A DNA stretch of 52,968 nt from Reyranella sp. (GTDB lineage: Bacteria; Pseudomonadota; Alphaproteobacteria; Reyranellales; Reyranellaceae): assembly GCA_029946105.1 (NCBI GenBank), contig JAQSDW010000065.1, forward strand, positions 1 through 52,968, given 5' to 3'. Below, in pieces: positions 43,146-52,405 of the stretch. Below the pieces are notes generated by a model that worked only from the letters and a program-made list of their open reading frames with translations, had not been told where the DNA came from and searched no databases. Position 1 is the stretch's first letter. Every line of letters starts with the position of its first letter. A program made the position numbers and the translations under genes.

Positions 43146-43439
43146 ATGAATCGTGCGTTCCTCACCATTGCCGTGCTCGGCGCTTCCGTCCTCGCCGCTA
43201 CCGGAGCCCAAGCACAGTCCAGCGCGCCAAACGCAGAGGCCAATCCCAGGGGCCAGATGTCGTCGTGGACGCCGACGGCCGAATCGAGCTACGCGAAGTC
43301 GGCCATTCAGAGCGCCGGCTACAGCTCGGTCAACAGCCTGATGCGCGCTTCGGATGGCTCGTGGCATGCCGTGGCGATGAAGAACAACGCCAAGGTCGCC
43401 GTCACGCTCGATCGCGCCGGCCAGGTCACGGCAAACTAG
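43146..43439 (+). CDS. Small secreted protein (PepSY-like, tandem paralogue B)
   Basis: A 97-aa paralogue of the gene before it: signal peptide, then W-T-P-T-A-E-S-S-Y-A-K-S-A-I-Q-S-A-G-Y and D-G-S-W-H-A-V-A-M-K-N-N-A-K-V-A-V-T-L-D-R-A-G. AAAGGAG lies before ATG 43146. The first stop TAG is followed by a repeated 15-base unit that carries a second in-frame stop (TAA, 43452-43454). Confidence 0.75.
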   Translation: MNRAFLTIAVLGASVLAATGAQAQSSAPNAEANPRGQMSSWTPTAESSYAKSAIQSAGYSSVNSLMRASDGSWHAVAMKNNAKVAVTLDRAGQVTAN

Positions 43440-43453
43440 GTCACGGCAAACTA
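43424..43453 (+). repeat. 15-bp direct repeat over a stop codon
   Basis: GGTCACGGCAAACTA occurs twice in a row (43424-43438 and 43439-43453). It duplicates the codons for V-T-A-N and the stop, giving a second in-frame stop. It is probably a replication slip. Confidence 0.85.
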
Positions 43454-43477
43454 ACTCTCCGAAAACCAGCTCTGCCG

Positions 43478-43506
43478 CCCCGTTCCTCGCTCGACGAGGA
43501 GCGGGG
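43478..43506. terminator. 12-bp hairpin between convergent genes
   Basis: CCCCGTTCCTCG (43478-43489) pairs with CGAGGAGCGGGG (43495-43506), with one G-T pair and a 5-base loop. It lies between the plus-strand secreted-protein genes and the convergent phosphatase gene. There is no T-run on either side, but the stem is strong and well placed. Confidence 0.5.
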
Positions 43507-43508
43507 TA

Positions 43509-43970
43509 TCAGGGCGACGGACCCGAGGGGCTCCCGAACCGGGCTTTTAGACGGGTCATGATCAGATCCCGCGCCTGACGATAGGCATCGAGCTGCGCCT
43601 CGCGCGTACCCTCGACCGCACTGGGATCGGGCAATGGCCAATACTCGACCTCGGCCGCCGTGCCACGGGTGAATTCCAGCGCCCGGTGGTGCGCCTCCGG
43701 CGACAGGGTGACGATCAGTTCAAACGACGCCGGATCGATGTCCTCGAAGGTCTGCGCATGATGGCGATGGACGTCGATTCCCAGTTCGTCGAGAGCAGAG
43801 ATGACGAAACCATCGACGTCACGCGCGCGCACACCGACCGATTCGACATAGACCGCCTGACCATAGAGGCGCTTGGCCAGCGCCTCGGCCATCGGCGACC
43901 GTACTGAATTCTCACTGCAGGCAAAGAGCAGGCTGGAAGGCAATCCGTTCAACACCTGCACGCGACTCAC
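43509..43970 (-). CDS. Low-molecular-weight protein-tyrosine-phosphatase/arsenate reductase-like
   Basis: A 153-aa enzyme of the LMWPc fold. The P-loop C-x5-R is C18-S-E-N-S-V-R24, followed by S-P-M-A-E-A, and the general acid Asp lies in P-L-P-D-P-S near residue 114. It is either a phosphatase or an arsenate-reductase relative. It overlaps the UPF0262 gene by four bases, in the hisG-hisD-UPF0262 operon. Its place between UPF0262 and infA is typical. Confidence 0.9.
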   Translation of the reverse strand: MSRVQVLNGLPSSLLFACSENSVRSPMAEALAKRLYGQAVYVESVGVRARDVDGFVISALDELGIDVHRHHAQTFEDIDPASFELIVTLSPEAHHRALEFTRGTAAEVEYWPLPDPSAVEGTREAQLDAYRQARDLIMTRLKARFGSPSGPSP

Positions 43971-44440
43971 GATTTGATGTGAAGGGCGCAGATCAGGGTG
44001 AACAGCCGCCGGGCGGTGTCGTGGTCGACCTCGATCTTGCCGTCGAGCCGCTCGCGCAGCAGATCGGATCCCTCGTTGTGCAAGCCGCGCCGCCCCATGT
44101 CGAGCGCCTCGATCTGCGATGGCCCGAGCTTCTTGATGGCGGCGTAGTAGCTCTCGCAGATCAGGAAGTAATCCTTGATGACCTTCCGGAACGGCGTCAG
44201 CGACAGCACGATGTCGCGCAGCTTGCGGTCGTCGCCATCGCGGACGTCGAAGACGAGCCGCTGTTCGAAGATGCCGACCCGCAACCTGTAGGGACCGGGC
44301 TCGCCTCCGATCAGATGGAAATCGTTCTCCTCGATGAGATCGAACAACGCAACGGCGCGTTCGTGCTCGACCTCCGGCGCGCGCCGCGCCACCGACTGTT
44401 CATCGAGGACGATATCGACGATGCGGCGCGATTTCGGCAT
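43967..44440 (-). CDS. UPF0262 family protein
   Basis: A 157-aa protein with [45 protein letters not shown] and [12 protein letters not shown], the core of UPF0262. The function is unknown, but the gene is conserved beside hisD in alphaproteobacteria. It begins eight bases after hisD. Confidence 0.92.
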   Translation of the reverse strand: MPKSRRIVDIVLDEQSVARRAPEVEHERAVALFDLIEENDFHLIGGEPGPYRLRVGIFEQRLVFDVRDGDDRKLRDIVLSLTPFRKVIKDYFLICESYYAAIKKLGPSQIEALDMGRRGLHNEGSDLLRERLDGKIEVDHDTARRLFTLICALHIKS

Positions 44441-44448
44441 CGCCGGTC

Positions 44449-45756
44449 TCAGCTGCGACGGTTCAGCCGGATCGAGATCGACCGGCCATGGGCCTCGAGC
44501 CCTTCCGCCCCTGCCAGCGCCAATGCCGCCGGACCGAGGGCGGCGAGCGAAGCCGGTGTGCAGGACACCAGGGAAGTGCGCTTGAGGAAGTCGGCGACGC
44601 CCAGGCCGCCCGAGAAGCGCGCGGCACGCGACGTCGGCAGGACGTGGTTGGTCCCGGCGACATAGTCGCCGATCGCCTCCGGCGTGTGGCGACCGAGGAA
44701 GATCGCGCCGGCATGGCGGATCCGGCTCGACAAGGCCTCGGCAGCCGGCATCTCCATCGCCAGCTCGACATGCTCGGCGGCAATGCGATCAACGATCGGC
44801 GCACATACAGCGATGTCGGGGACCAGGATGATCGCGCCATTGTCGCGCCAGCTCGCCGCGGCGATCTCAGCCCGCTTCATCGCCTTGAGTTCGCTTTCGA
44901 CGGCACGCGCCACTGCGTCGGCAAAAGCGCGGTCGTCGGCGATCAGCACGGACTGTGAAGAGGGATCGTGCTCGGCCTGCGACAGCAAGTCGGCCGCGAT
45001 CCAGGACGGATCGTTCAGCTTGTCGGCCACCACCAGGATTTCCGACGGACCCGCGATCAGGTCGATACCAACCTGGCCGAAGACGCGACGCTTGGCGGCG
45101 GCGACGTAGGCGTTGCCGGGGCCGGTGATCTTGTCGACCGGCTTGATCGATCGGGTGCCGTAAGCGAGCGCCGCCACCGCCTGGGCGCCGCCGATGCGCC
45201 AGATCTCATCGGCGCCGGCGATCCCTGCCGCCAGCATGACCAGCGGATTGAGTACGCCATCCGGCGTCGGCACGACCATGACGATGCGCTGCACGCCGGC
45301 GACCTTGGCCGGCACGATGTTCATCAGGACCGACGACGGATAGGCCGCAGTGCCGCCCGGCACGTAGACGCCGGCCGCATCGACCGGCCGGTAGCGCGCA
45401 CCGAGCCGCGTGCCGGTGGCATCGGTGAAGTCGACGTCCTTGGGCAGCAGCGTGCGGTGGAATGCCTCGATGCGCCTGGCGGCGAACTCCAGCGCCTCGC
45501 GCTCCGCCGGCAGGACCTGCGCCGCGGCTTTGGCGCGCTCGCCTTCGCTGACGCGCAAGCCCGCCACATCGGTCTCGAAGCGGTCGAACTTACTCGTGTA
45601 GTCGACCAGCGCCGCGTCGCCGCGGGCGCGCACGTCGGCCACGATGTCGGCCACGACGCGGTCGACATTCTCGTCGGTGTCCCGATTGCGCCCGAGGAAG
45701 GCCGAAAAACTCCCTTCGAAACCCGGCGCCGAGGCGTCGAGCCTAAGCGGCAACAC
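44449..45756 (-). CDS. hisD: Histidinol dehydrogenase
   Basis: A 435-aa full-length enzyme of the last two steps of histidine synthesis (histidinol to histidine, with two NAD+). Motifs: [38 protein letters not shown] and the G-T-N-H-V-L-P zinc-site region. It overlaps the end of hisG by 14 bases, so the two are coupled. Confidence 0.96.
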   Translation of the reverse strand: MLPLRLDASAPGFEGSFSAFLGRNRDTDENVDRVVADIVADVRARGDAALVDYTSKFDRFETDVAGLRVSEGERAKAAAQVLPAEREALEFAARRIEAFHRTLLPKDVDFTDATGTRLGARYRPVDAAGVYVPGGTAAYPSSVLMNIVPAKVAGVQRIVMVVPTPDGVLNPLVMLAAGIAGADEIWRIGGAQAVAALAYGTRSIKPVDKITGPGNAYVAAAKRRVFGQVGIDLIAGPSEILVVADKLNDPSWIAADLLSQAEHDPSSQSVLIADDRAFADAVARAVESELKAMKRAEIAAASWRDNGAIILVPDIAVCAPIVDRIAAEHVELAMEMPAAEALSSRIRHAGAIFLGRHTPEAIGDYVAGTNHVLPTSRAARFSGGLGVADFLKRTSLVSCTPASLAALGPAALALAGAEGLEAHGRSISIRLNRRS

Positions 45757-46414
45757 GGGCGACCTCGCGAAAGCGGTCTATCCAGCGGCCGACCCGTTCC
45801 GGCTGCGTCTTGAGCGCGGCGCGGTTGACGATGAAGCGCGAGGTGATGTCGGCGATGTGCTCGATCTCGACCAGGCCGTTTTCCTTGAGCGTGCGACCCG
45901 AATCGACCAGATCGACGATGCGGTGGCTGAGCCCGAGCGAGGGCGCCAGTTCCATCGCCCCCGAGAGTTTCACGCACTCGGCTTGCACGCCACGCGCGGC
46001 GAAGTGCTTGCGCGTCACCTCGGGATACTTGGTGGCGATGCGGACGTGGCTCCACCGCCGCGGATCGTCGCTGCCCGCCATCTCGACCGGTTCGGCAACG
46101 GCCAGCCGGCACTTGCCGATGCCGAGATCGATCGGCGCGTAGATCTCGGAGTAGTCGAACTCCATCAGCACGTCGGCACCGGCGATTCCGAGATGGGCGG
46201 CGCCGAAGGCGACGAAGGTCGCCACGTCGAACGAGCGCACGCGGATGATGTCGAGGTCGGGATGATTGGTCGTGAAGCGCAGCTGACGGGCATCGGGGTC
46301 GGCAAAGGCGGCCTCGGGCTCGATGCCGGCGCGCGCGAAAACCGGCGCCGCTTCCTTCAGGATACGGCCCTTGGGGATCGCCAGAATCAGCTTCTCGTTT
46401 GGCTCGCTCGACAC
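45743..46414 (-). CDS. hisG: ATP phosphoribosyltransferase, short form
   Basis: A 223-aa enzyme of the first step of histidine synthesis. I-P-K-G-R-I begins the domain, and G-I-A-G-A-D-V-L and E-I-A...D-S-G-R-T-L are visible. Being short, it lacks the C-terminal regulatory domain, so it must work with HisZ, whose gene is not in this window. The start follows TTGGAGAA. Confidence 0.93.
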   Translation of the reverse strand: MSSEPNEKLILAIPKGRILKEAAPVFARAGIEPEAAFADPDARQLRFTTNHPDLDIIRVRSFDVATFVAFGAAHLGIAGADVLMEFDYSEIYAPIDLGIGKCRLAVAEPVEMAGSDDPRRWSHVRIATKYPEVTRKHFAARGVQAECVKLSGAMELAPSLGLSHRIVDLVDSGRTLKENGLVEIEHIADITSRFIVNRAALKTQPERVGRWIDRFREVARVAA

Positions 46415-46439
46415 GACATTTCTCCAATAACGAATGCCC

Positions 46440-46454
46440 GCCCCTGGTCGGGGC
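46440..46454. terminator. Small hairpin between DUF2948 gene and hisG
   Basis: GCCCC (46440-46444) pairs with GGGGC (46450-46454) around a 5-base loop, next to CCTCTAGAGG (46454-46463), itself a palindrome. It could weakly end or attenuate transcription into hisG. There is no clear T-run or leader peptide. Confidence 0.3.
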
Positions 46455-46463
46455 CTCTAGAGG

Positions 46464-46889
46464 CTATTCGACCGGATGAGCGGGCTTCCACGGGGTGGGC
46501 CAAGGCTCACCCACATCCCCCAAATGGCATGCGAGGCGGCCGATTTCCAGCCGGATAGCCCGGCCGGCGGCAAAGCGCAGGGCGACTGAACGGTCGTTTT
46601 CCAGGGTAATCGCCAGCAATTCCAGCATCCGATCAGGCTCGCCGAGCGGGATATTGTGGTGCTGGACCGCCGTCACTTCGTTGAAAACGAGGGCCGAATG
46701 GGTGCGCGAATGGGCCGACTCGATGCTTGGATCGGCCTCCCACTGGAAGCGGTTCAGCAACAGGACGAAGCGTTTTTCGTCCTTGAAGTAGACGCAATCG
46801 CGCACCGCCACCAGGGCGTCCTGGACGGCGGCCGAGACCACGCCGAGGTCGTCGGCATCGAGCGCCGAGAGTTTCAGCTTGCCCAACAT
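46464..46889 (-). CDS. DUF2948 family protein
   Basis: A 141-aa protein: L-K-L-S-A-L-D-A-D-D-L, V-S-A-A-V-Q-D-A, F-K-D-E-K-R-F-V-L-L-L-N-R-F-Q-W-E, then L-E-I-G-R-L-A-C-H-L-G-D-V-G-E-P-W-P. These match DUF2948, which sits next to murA in alphaproteobacteria. The function is unknown. It starts four bases after murA ends. Confidence 0.9.
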   Translation of the reverse strand: MLGKLKLSALDADDLGVVSAAVQDALVAVRDCVYFKDEKRFVLLLNRFQWEADPSIESAHSRTHSALVFNEVTAVQHHNIPLGEPDRMLELLAITLENDRSVALRFAAGRAIRLEIGRLACHLGDVGEPWPTPWKPAHPVE

Positions 46890-46893
46890 CGGC

Positions 46894-48174
46894 TCAGCCC
46901 TTCAGCCGTTCGATGTCGGCACCACAGGCGGCGAGTTTCTCCTCCAGCCGCTCGAAGCCGCGATCGAGGTGATAGACGCGATGCAGTGTCGTATCGCCCT
47001 CGGCTGCGAGGCCGGCGATGGCCAGCGACACCGAGGCGCGCAGGTCGGTCGCCATGACGTCGGCGCCGCGCAGCTTGGGCACGCCGCGCACCAATGCCGA
47101 TTCGTGATGGATGGTAACGTTGGCGCCCATGCGCGCAAGCTCGGGCACGTGCATGAAGCGGCTCTCGAAGATCGTCTCGGTGATCATCGACGCACCCTCG
47201 GCCCGCGTCATCAGCGCCATCATCTGGGCCTGCAGGTCGGTCGGGAAACCGGGATAGGGCTCGGTCATCACGTCGACGCCGTGCAGCCCGTTGGCGCGGG
47301 TGACGCGGAAGCCACGATTGGTCTTGTCGAGGACGACGCCTGCGGCCCGCAGGGTCTGGGCGGCAGCCTCCATCAGATCGAGGCGCCCGCCGACCAGTTC
47401 GACATCGCCCGCCGTCATGGCCACGGCCATCGCATAGGTGCCGGTCTCGATGCGATCCGGCACGACCGAGTGCGTCGCGGCCTTGAGCTGCTCGACGCCC
47501 TCGATGGTAAGGGTCTCGGTGCCGATGCCGGTGATGGGCACGCCCATCTTGGCGAGGCACTCCGCAAGGTCGATGATCTCGGGCTCGCGCGCGGCATTGG
47601 CGAGCACGGTGGTGCCCTTGGCGAGCGCCGCCGCCATCATCAGGTTCTCGGTGGCGCCCACCGACACCTTCGGGAAGGTGTAGCGCGCGCCTTTCAAGCC
47701 TTTCGGTGCGCGCGCGACCATGTAGCCGCCGTCGATGTCGATCTCGGCGCCCATGGCCTTGAGGCCCGCGATGTGCAGGTCGACCGGCCGCGCGCCGATG
47801 GCGCAGCCACCGGGCAACGACACCCGCGCCGCGCCTTCGCGTGCCAGCAACACGCCCAGCACCAGCACCGAGGCGCGCATCTTGCGCACGATGTCGTAGG
47901 GCGCCGTCGTCGACGTGATCTTGGCGGCGCGCAGGGTCAGCGTCGTGCCATGGGCATGCCCGTTCTCGCCAGGTGCTGCCTGGATCTCGACGCCATGCTG
48001 CTGCAGGAGCTGGATCATGGTCGAGATGTCGGCAAGCCGCGGCACATTCTTCAGCGTGAGCGGCTTGTCGCTCAGCATCGACGCCACCATCAGCGGCAAG
48101 GCCGCGTTCTTGGCGCCGGACACGATGATCTCGCCTTTTAGCTGGCGGCCGCCTTTGATTCGAATGCGATCCAT
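46894..48174 (-). CDS. murA: UDP-N-acetylglucosamine 1-carboxyvinyltransferase
   Basis: A 426-aa full-length MurA, the first committed step of peptidoglycan synthesis in the cytoplasm. K22-N23 (G-A-K-N-A-A-L-P) and the catalytic Cys124 ([11 protein letters not shown]) are present, so it should be fosfomycin sensitive. A short inter-gene gap (29 bases) joins it to dcd upstream. Confidence 0.96.
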   Translation of the reverse strand: MDRIRIKGGRQLKGEIIVSGAKNAALPLMVASMLSDKPLTLKNVPRLADISTMIQLLQQHGVEIQAAPGENGHAHGTTLTLRAAKITSTTAPYDIVRKMRASVLVLGVLLAREGAARVSLPGGCAIGARPVDLHIAGLKAMGAEIDIDGGYMVARAPKGLKGARYTFPKVSVGATENLMMAAALAKGTTVLANAAREPEIIDLAECLAKMGVPITGIGTETLTIEGVEQLKAATHSVVPDRIETGTYAMAVAMTAGDVELVGGRLDLMEAAAQTLRAAGVVLDKTNRGFRVTRANGLHGVDVMTEPYPGFPTDLQAQMMALMTRAEGASMITETIFESRFMHVPELARMGANVTIHHESALVRGVPKLRGADVMATDLRASVSLAIAGLAAEGDTTLHRVYHLDRGFERLEEKLAACGADIERLKG

Positions 48175-48203
48175 GAGAGGGGGACTCCTGAGATCTTGGC
48201 CGG

Positions 48204-48758
48204 TTAGATTTTGGGCAGGGTGACGCCGCGCTGGCCTTGGTATTTTCCGGCCTTGTCGCGGTAGGAGACCCCGCAGGGCTCATTGCCCTGGAGGAAGAGA
48301 AACTGGCAGGCGCCTTCGTTGGCGTAGATGCGGGCAGGCAGCGGCGTGGTGTTGGAGAACTCCAGTGTCACATGGCCCTCCCACTCCGGCTCCAGGGGCG
48401 TCACGTTCACGATGATACCGCAACGCGCATAGGTCGACTTGCCGACGCAGATCACCAGCACGTCGCGCGGGATGCGGAAATATTCCACGGTGCGCGCCAG
48501 GGCGAAGGAATTCGGCGGAATGACGCAAATATCGGTCGTGCGGTCGACGAAGCTGTCCTGGTCGAAATTCTTCGGATCGACCACGGCCGAGTTCACGTTG
48601 GTGAAGATCTTGAAGTCGTTGCCGACGCGCGCGTCGTAGCCGTAGGACGACAGGCCGAAGGAGATGACGCCTTCGCGCTTCTGGGCATCGACGAAGGGCT
48701 CGATCATGCCCTTCTCCTGCGCCATGCGGCGGATCCAGCGGTCGGAGAGGATTGTCAT
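48204..48758 (-). CDS. dcd: dCTP deaminase
   Basis: A 184-aa trimeric enzyme making dUTP from dCTP. Motifs: [40 protein letters not shown] (catalytic Glu), and A-C-Q-F-L-F-L-Q. The C-terminus K-Y-Q-G-Q-R-G-V is intact. It heads the minus-strand housekeeping run. Confidence 0.95.
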   Translation of the reverse strand: MTILSDRWIRRMAQEKGMIEPFVDAQKREGVISFGLSSYGYDARVGNDFKIFTNVNSAVVDPKNFDQDSFVDRTTDICVIPPNSFALARTVEYFRIPRDVLVICVGKSTYARCGIIVNVTPLEPEWEGHVTLEFSNTTPLPARIYANEGACQFLFLQGNEPCGVSYRDKAGKYQGQRGVTLPKI

Positions 48759-48810
48759 TTTCTTGTTTCCGGAGGGTAGAGGGGGCTTCTAGACGAGCCG
48801 GCTGGAGCAC

Positions 48811-48957
48811 TCAACCTTGCTTCTTGCCGCCGGGCTCCGGAGGCTGCTTTTTCGCCCGGGCCTGCGCCTTGCGTCGCTTGAGATTTTCCCGCAAAGCCAC
48901 GGCCAATCGCTCCGCACGCTCGTCTCCGGAGGGGCTGGATTTCGGGGGGCTATTCAT
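48811..48957 (-). CDS. Small Arg/Lys-rich conserved protein
   Basis: A 48-aa protein (M-N-S-P-P-K-S-S...E-R-L-A-V-A-L-R-E-N-L-K-R-R-K-A-Q-A-R-A-K-K) of a kind frequent in alphaproteobacterial genomes, with a charged helix and a basic tail. The function is unknown. Its ATG (48957-48955) overlaps the ATG of the divergent dehalogenase gene (48956-48958), so one of the two starts may be different. Confidence 0.6.
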   Translation of the reverse strand: MNSPPKSSPSGDERAERLAVALRENLKRRKAQARAKKQPPEPGGKKQG

Positions 48958-49861
48958 GGTCAGGGAGGATACACCATTGGCCGAGGTCCTGCGCACACCG
49001 GATGAGCGCTTCGCCAGCCTTCCCGGCTGGACTTACACGCCACGCTATTTCCAGCGCCCGGACGGACTTTGGCTGCATTATCTAGACGAGGGCCCGCGGC
49101 AGGCCGCCCGGACCTGGCTCTGCCTGCACGGCCAGCCGACCTGGAGCTATCTCTACCGTCGGATGATCCCGGTCTTCGCCGCCGCAGGCGACCGGGTGGT
49201 GGTGCCGGATTTCCTGGGCTTCGGCCGCTCCGACAAGCCCGTCGACGAGGCCGCCTATACCTTCGGTTTCCACCGCGATTCGCTCCTGAGCCTGATCGAG
49301 ACCCTCGGCCTCCGGAACATCGTGCTGGTGGTCCAGGACTGGGGCGGCCTGATCGGCCTGACGCTGCCCATGGCTGCGCCCGCGCGCTACGCCTCGCTTC
49401 TGGTCATGAACACGACACTGGGCACCGGCGACCAGCCCCTGGGCGAGGGCTTCCTCGCCTGGCGTGCGTTCTCAAACAAGAACCCCGACATTGACATCGC
49501 CGGGCTGATGCGGCGCGCCTGCCCGCACCTCTCCGACGCCGAGGCGGCGGCCTATGCCGCCCCCTACCCCGACGCCACCTACAAGGCGGGCGTGCGGCGC
49601 TTCCCCAACCTGGTGCCCGACCGGCCCGATGCCGGCGGCGCCGCGCTGTCGCGCCAGGCCCGCGACTTCTGGCGTGGGACCTGGACCGGCAGGAGCCTGA
49701 TGGCGATCGGCATGAAGGACCCCGTGCTGGGCCCGCCGGTGATGCGTGCCCTGCACGACGTGATCCGCGGCTGCCCGCCGCCGATGGAAATCGCTGAGGG
49801 CGGCCACTTCCTCCAGGAATGGGGCGAGAACATCGCTCACGCCGCTGCACGCGCACTCTAG
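48956..49861 (+). CDS. Haloalkane dehalogenase (DhlA-like)
   Basis: A 301-aa alpha/beta hydrolase. H-G-Q-P-T-W (58-63) is the oxyanion loop, Asp128-Trp129 in V-V-Q-D-W-G-G is the nucleophile and first halide-binding Trp, and the cap Trp lies in E-G-F-L-A-W. The acid Asp is in I-G-M-K-D and the His in E-G-G-H-F. It closely follows DhlA of Xanthobacter along its whole length (R-T-P-D-E-R-F, D-K-P-V-D-E), so subfamily I is likely. It hydrolyses carbon-halogen bonds to alcohols. Confidence 0.9.
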   Translation: MVREDTPLAEVLRTPDERFASLPGWTYTPRYFQRPDGLWLHYLDEGPRQAARTWLCLHGQPTWSYLYRRMIPVFAAAGDRVVVPDFLGFGRSDKPVDEAAYTFGFHRDSLLSLIETLGLRNIVLVVQDWGGLIGLTLPMAAPARYASLLVMNTTLGTGDQPLGEGFLAWRAFSNKNPDIDIAGLMRRACPHLSDAEAAAYAAPYPDATYKAGVRRFPNLVPDRPDAGGAALSRQARDFWRGTWTGRSLMAIGMKDPVLGPPVMRALHDVIRGCPPPMEIAEGGHFLQEWGENIAHAAARAL

Positions 49862-49910
49862 GTCTACAGCGCTCTTGTGAAGGCCAGATCGCCAACCTAG
49901 CCTGCCGTCG

Positions 49911-50606
49911 ATGCTCTCCTTCACCTATGTCTGGCCCTACATGGGCATGGGCGCGGCGCTCCTGCTGGCGTTGCTGCTCGCGACCGATCTCCTGCGCAGC
50001 GACCGCAGCGTTTCGCGCTGGCGGGATCTCGTCTGGCTCGCCTGGGCGGGTATGCTGGTCTATCTCGTTCACCAGTTCGAGGAGCACGGCATCGACGCCG
50101 AAGGCAGGCACTATGCCTTCCGCGCCTTCCTCTGCACCGGCGTGGGCTTTGCCGATCCAAAGGCTTGCCTGGTGCCCTACTCCTTCATCACGTCGGTGAA
50201 TGTCGCCGCGGTGTGGCTGGCGGGGCCCGCGGCGGCGCTGCTCGGTCGGCGCTGGCCGGCGCTCGCGCTCAGCTATTTCTCCATCCCCTTCATCAACCTG
50301 TTCGCCCATGTCGGCCCAAGCGTGGCCAGCGCCACCTATAATCCTGGAGAAGCGACGGCCATCGTGCTTTTCCTGCCGTTGTCGCTCTGGACATTCCACG
50401 TGGCACTCACGCGTTACCGCCTGGGCTGGCGCGCCATCGTGGCCACCGTCGCGGCCGGCATTGTCCTGCATGCGATCCTGATGGGGTCGCTGCTCGCCTT
50501 CCTGCATCACCTGATCGGCAGCGATCTGCTGAACCTGATGCAGATCGTCAATCCGGCGATCGCCGGACTGATCGTCTATCTGGCGACCCGAAAGTGGACC
50601 GCTTAG
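49911..50606 (+). CDS. HXXEE domain membrane protein
   Basis: A 231-aa integral membrane protein with about six hydrophobic helices. The motif H-Q-F-E-E-H near residue 54 is the HXXEE signature, and a His in F-A-H-V-G and another in L-H-A-I-L may complete a metal site. The function of the family is unknown. It ends by overlapping the convergent AtuA-type gene by four bases. Confidence 0.8.
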   Translation: MLSFTYVWPYMGMGAALLLALLLATDLLRSDRSVSRWRDLVWLAWAGMLVYLVHQFEEHGIDAEGRHYAFRAFLCTGVGFADPKACLVPYSFITSVNVAAVWLAGPAAALLGRRWPALALSYFSIPFINLFAHVGPSVASATYNPGEATAIVLFLPLSLWTFHVALTRYRLGWRAIVATVAAGIVLHAILMGSLLAFLHHLIGSDLLNLMQIVNPAIAGLIVYLATRKWTA

Positions 50607-52405
50607 GCCACCAACTTCCTCGCCATCTCCGCCGGCACCCGCACCGGCATGTCGAGCAGCATCTGGGCAAAGGCCTTGGCCAGGGGATCGGCCTTGAGCG
50701 AGGCCATGCCGCCGCCGCCCAGCGCCTGGCGCAACAGGAAATTGAAGCCGTTGATGCCGGGCAGGCGCCATCGGCTCACCTTGCCGTTGATCCGGTGGGC
50801 GAAGTACGTCGCCACCGCCTCCTCCGTCACCTCGGCATCGAGGATCGGCTGATACTCGGGCTTGCGCGCGAAGATGCCGATGTTGGCGTTGTCGCCCTTG
50901 TCGCCGGAGCGACCGTAGGCCAGCGCCACCAGCGGCACGGCCTCTGTCGCACCCGACGACGGTGATGCCGGAGGTGGCGCTTCGACCGGCAGCGACTTCG
51001 CATCGAAGCCGCCGCTGCGGGCGCCCTCCTGCATCGCGATCCGATGGCCATCAACGTCGACGGTGACAGGCACCTGGCTCTTGGGCACCAGGCAGGAGAA
51101 CATGCGAATCACCGGCGAGGGCGAGACGCGGCCGGCGCCGAAGCTGCCGGTCATGCCGACCACGCCGCCGGTCGACATCGGCGCGATCTCGCGCCCGAGC
51201 AGCGACAGCGCTTCCTTCTGGTCGTGCTTGGCCGCGATCTTCACGACCACCTCGCGGCTATCCTGGGCGCGCGAGTGCGGACCGTAGGTCGCCTCGGCGC
51301 CGATCACCTCGATACTGACGTCGCGGAAGTCGGCCATGCCCTTGTCCTTGAACATGCGGCGCGTCTTCTTGACGATCGATTCGGCGCTGTGCCTGCCCTT
51401 CGCTGCGGCCTCGCGGCCTCCCAGCATGAAGATCGAGGCCAACTTGAAACCATCGGGGAACGTCGTCGACACCTTGTAAGTGTCGGTCGGCGGCCGCCCG
51501 CGAGCGCCTGATACGCGCACACGATCCTTGCCCACCTGCTCGTAGCGCGCCTCGGTGAAGTCGCACACGACGTCGGGCACGATGTAGGCGCGCGGATCGC
51601 CGATCTCGTAGAGCATCTGCTCAGTCACCGTGGCGGTGGAGATCAGGCCGCCGGTGTTATCGGGCTTGGAGAGCACGAAGGAGCCGTCGCTCGAGACTTC
51701 GGCGATCGGGAAGCCCATGTTGTCGTAGTCCGGCACCAGCTGCCAGTCGGTGAAGTTGCCGCCGTTGCACTGGGCGCCGCACTCGATGATGTGGCCACAG
51801 AGCGTGCCAGCGGCTAGCCGGTCGAGATCCTCCGGCATCCATGTGAAGGCATGGATCAGCGCGCCCAGCGTGACCGCCGAATCGACGCAGCGGCCGGTGA
51901 TCACCACGTCGGCGCCTTCGCTGAGGGCACGGGCGATCGGGAAGCCGCCGAGGTAGACGTTCATGCTGACGATCTTCGCCGGCAACTCGGCGCCCGTGTC
52001 CATCTCGCGGATGCCGGCAGCGCGAAGCTCCTCGGCACGCGGCAGGATGTCGTCGCCCAGCACGACGGCGACCTTGAGTTTTACGCCCGCCGCCTCGCAG
52101 GCCTTGAGGACGGCATCGCGGCAGGCTTGCGGGTTCACGCCGCCGGCGTTGGTGATGACCTTGATCTTCTTCTCGGCGATCTCACGGGCGAGCGGCGCCA
52201 TGACCGCCGTGACGAAATCCACGGCATAGCCCGCCTGGGGATTGCGCAGCTTCTGCGCCGCCATGATCGACATGGTGACTTCGGCGAGATAGTCGCTCAC
52301 CAGGTAATCGACGTTGCCGTGACGCACGAGCTGAACGGCGGCGGTCTCGGTATCGCCCCAGAAACCCGAGTGGCAGCCGACGCGGACTGTCTTGGCGTTG
52401 TTCAC
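50603..52405 (-). CDS. AtuA/DUF1446 family protein
   Basis: A 600-aa protein. The N-terminal 450 residues (R-V-G-C-H-S-G-F-W-G-D, I-T-N-A-G-G-V-N-P, V-I-T-G-R-C-V-D-S-A) are DUF1446/AtuA. The C-terminal 110 residues (A-Y-G-R-S-G-D-K-G-D-N-A-N-I-G) are the linked C-terminal module. AtuA belongs to acyclic terpene (citronellol/geraniol) catabolism in Pseudomonas, but homologues are common beside acyl-CoA genes. An enoyl-CoA hydratase gene precedes it with a four-base overlap, fitting acyl-CoA breakdown. Confidence 0.88.
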   Translation of the reverse strand: MNNAKTVRVGCHSGFWGDTETAAVQLVRHGNVDYLVSDYLAEVTMSIMAAQKLRNPQAGYAVDFVTAVMAPLAREIAEKKIKVITNAGGVNPQACRDAVLKACEAAGVKLKVAVVLGDDILPRAEELRAAGIREMDTGAELPAKIVSMNVYLGGFPIARALSEGADVVITGRCVDSAVTLGALIHAFTWMPEDLDRLAAGTLCGHIIECGAQCNGGNFTDWQLVPDYDNMGFPIAEVSSDGSFVLSKPDNTGGLISTATVTEQMLYEIGDPRAYIVPDVVCDFTEARYEQVGKDRVRVSGARGRPPTDTYKVSTTFPDGFKLASIFMLGGREAAAKGRHSAESIVKKTRRMFKDKGMADFRDVSIEVIGAEATYGPHSRAQDSREVVVKIAAKHDQKEALSLLGREIAPMSTGGVVGMTGSFGAGRVSPSPVIRMFSCLVPKSQVPVTVDVDGHRIAMQEGARSGGFDAKSLPVEAPPPASPSSGATEAVPLVALAYGRSGDKGDNANIGIFARKPEYQPILDAEVTEEAVATYFAHRINGKVSRWRLPGINGFNFLLRQALGGGGMASLKADPLAKAFAQMLLDMPVRVPAEMARKLVA

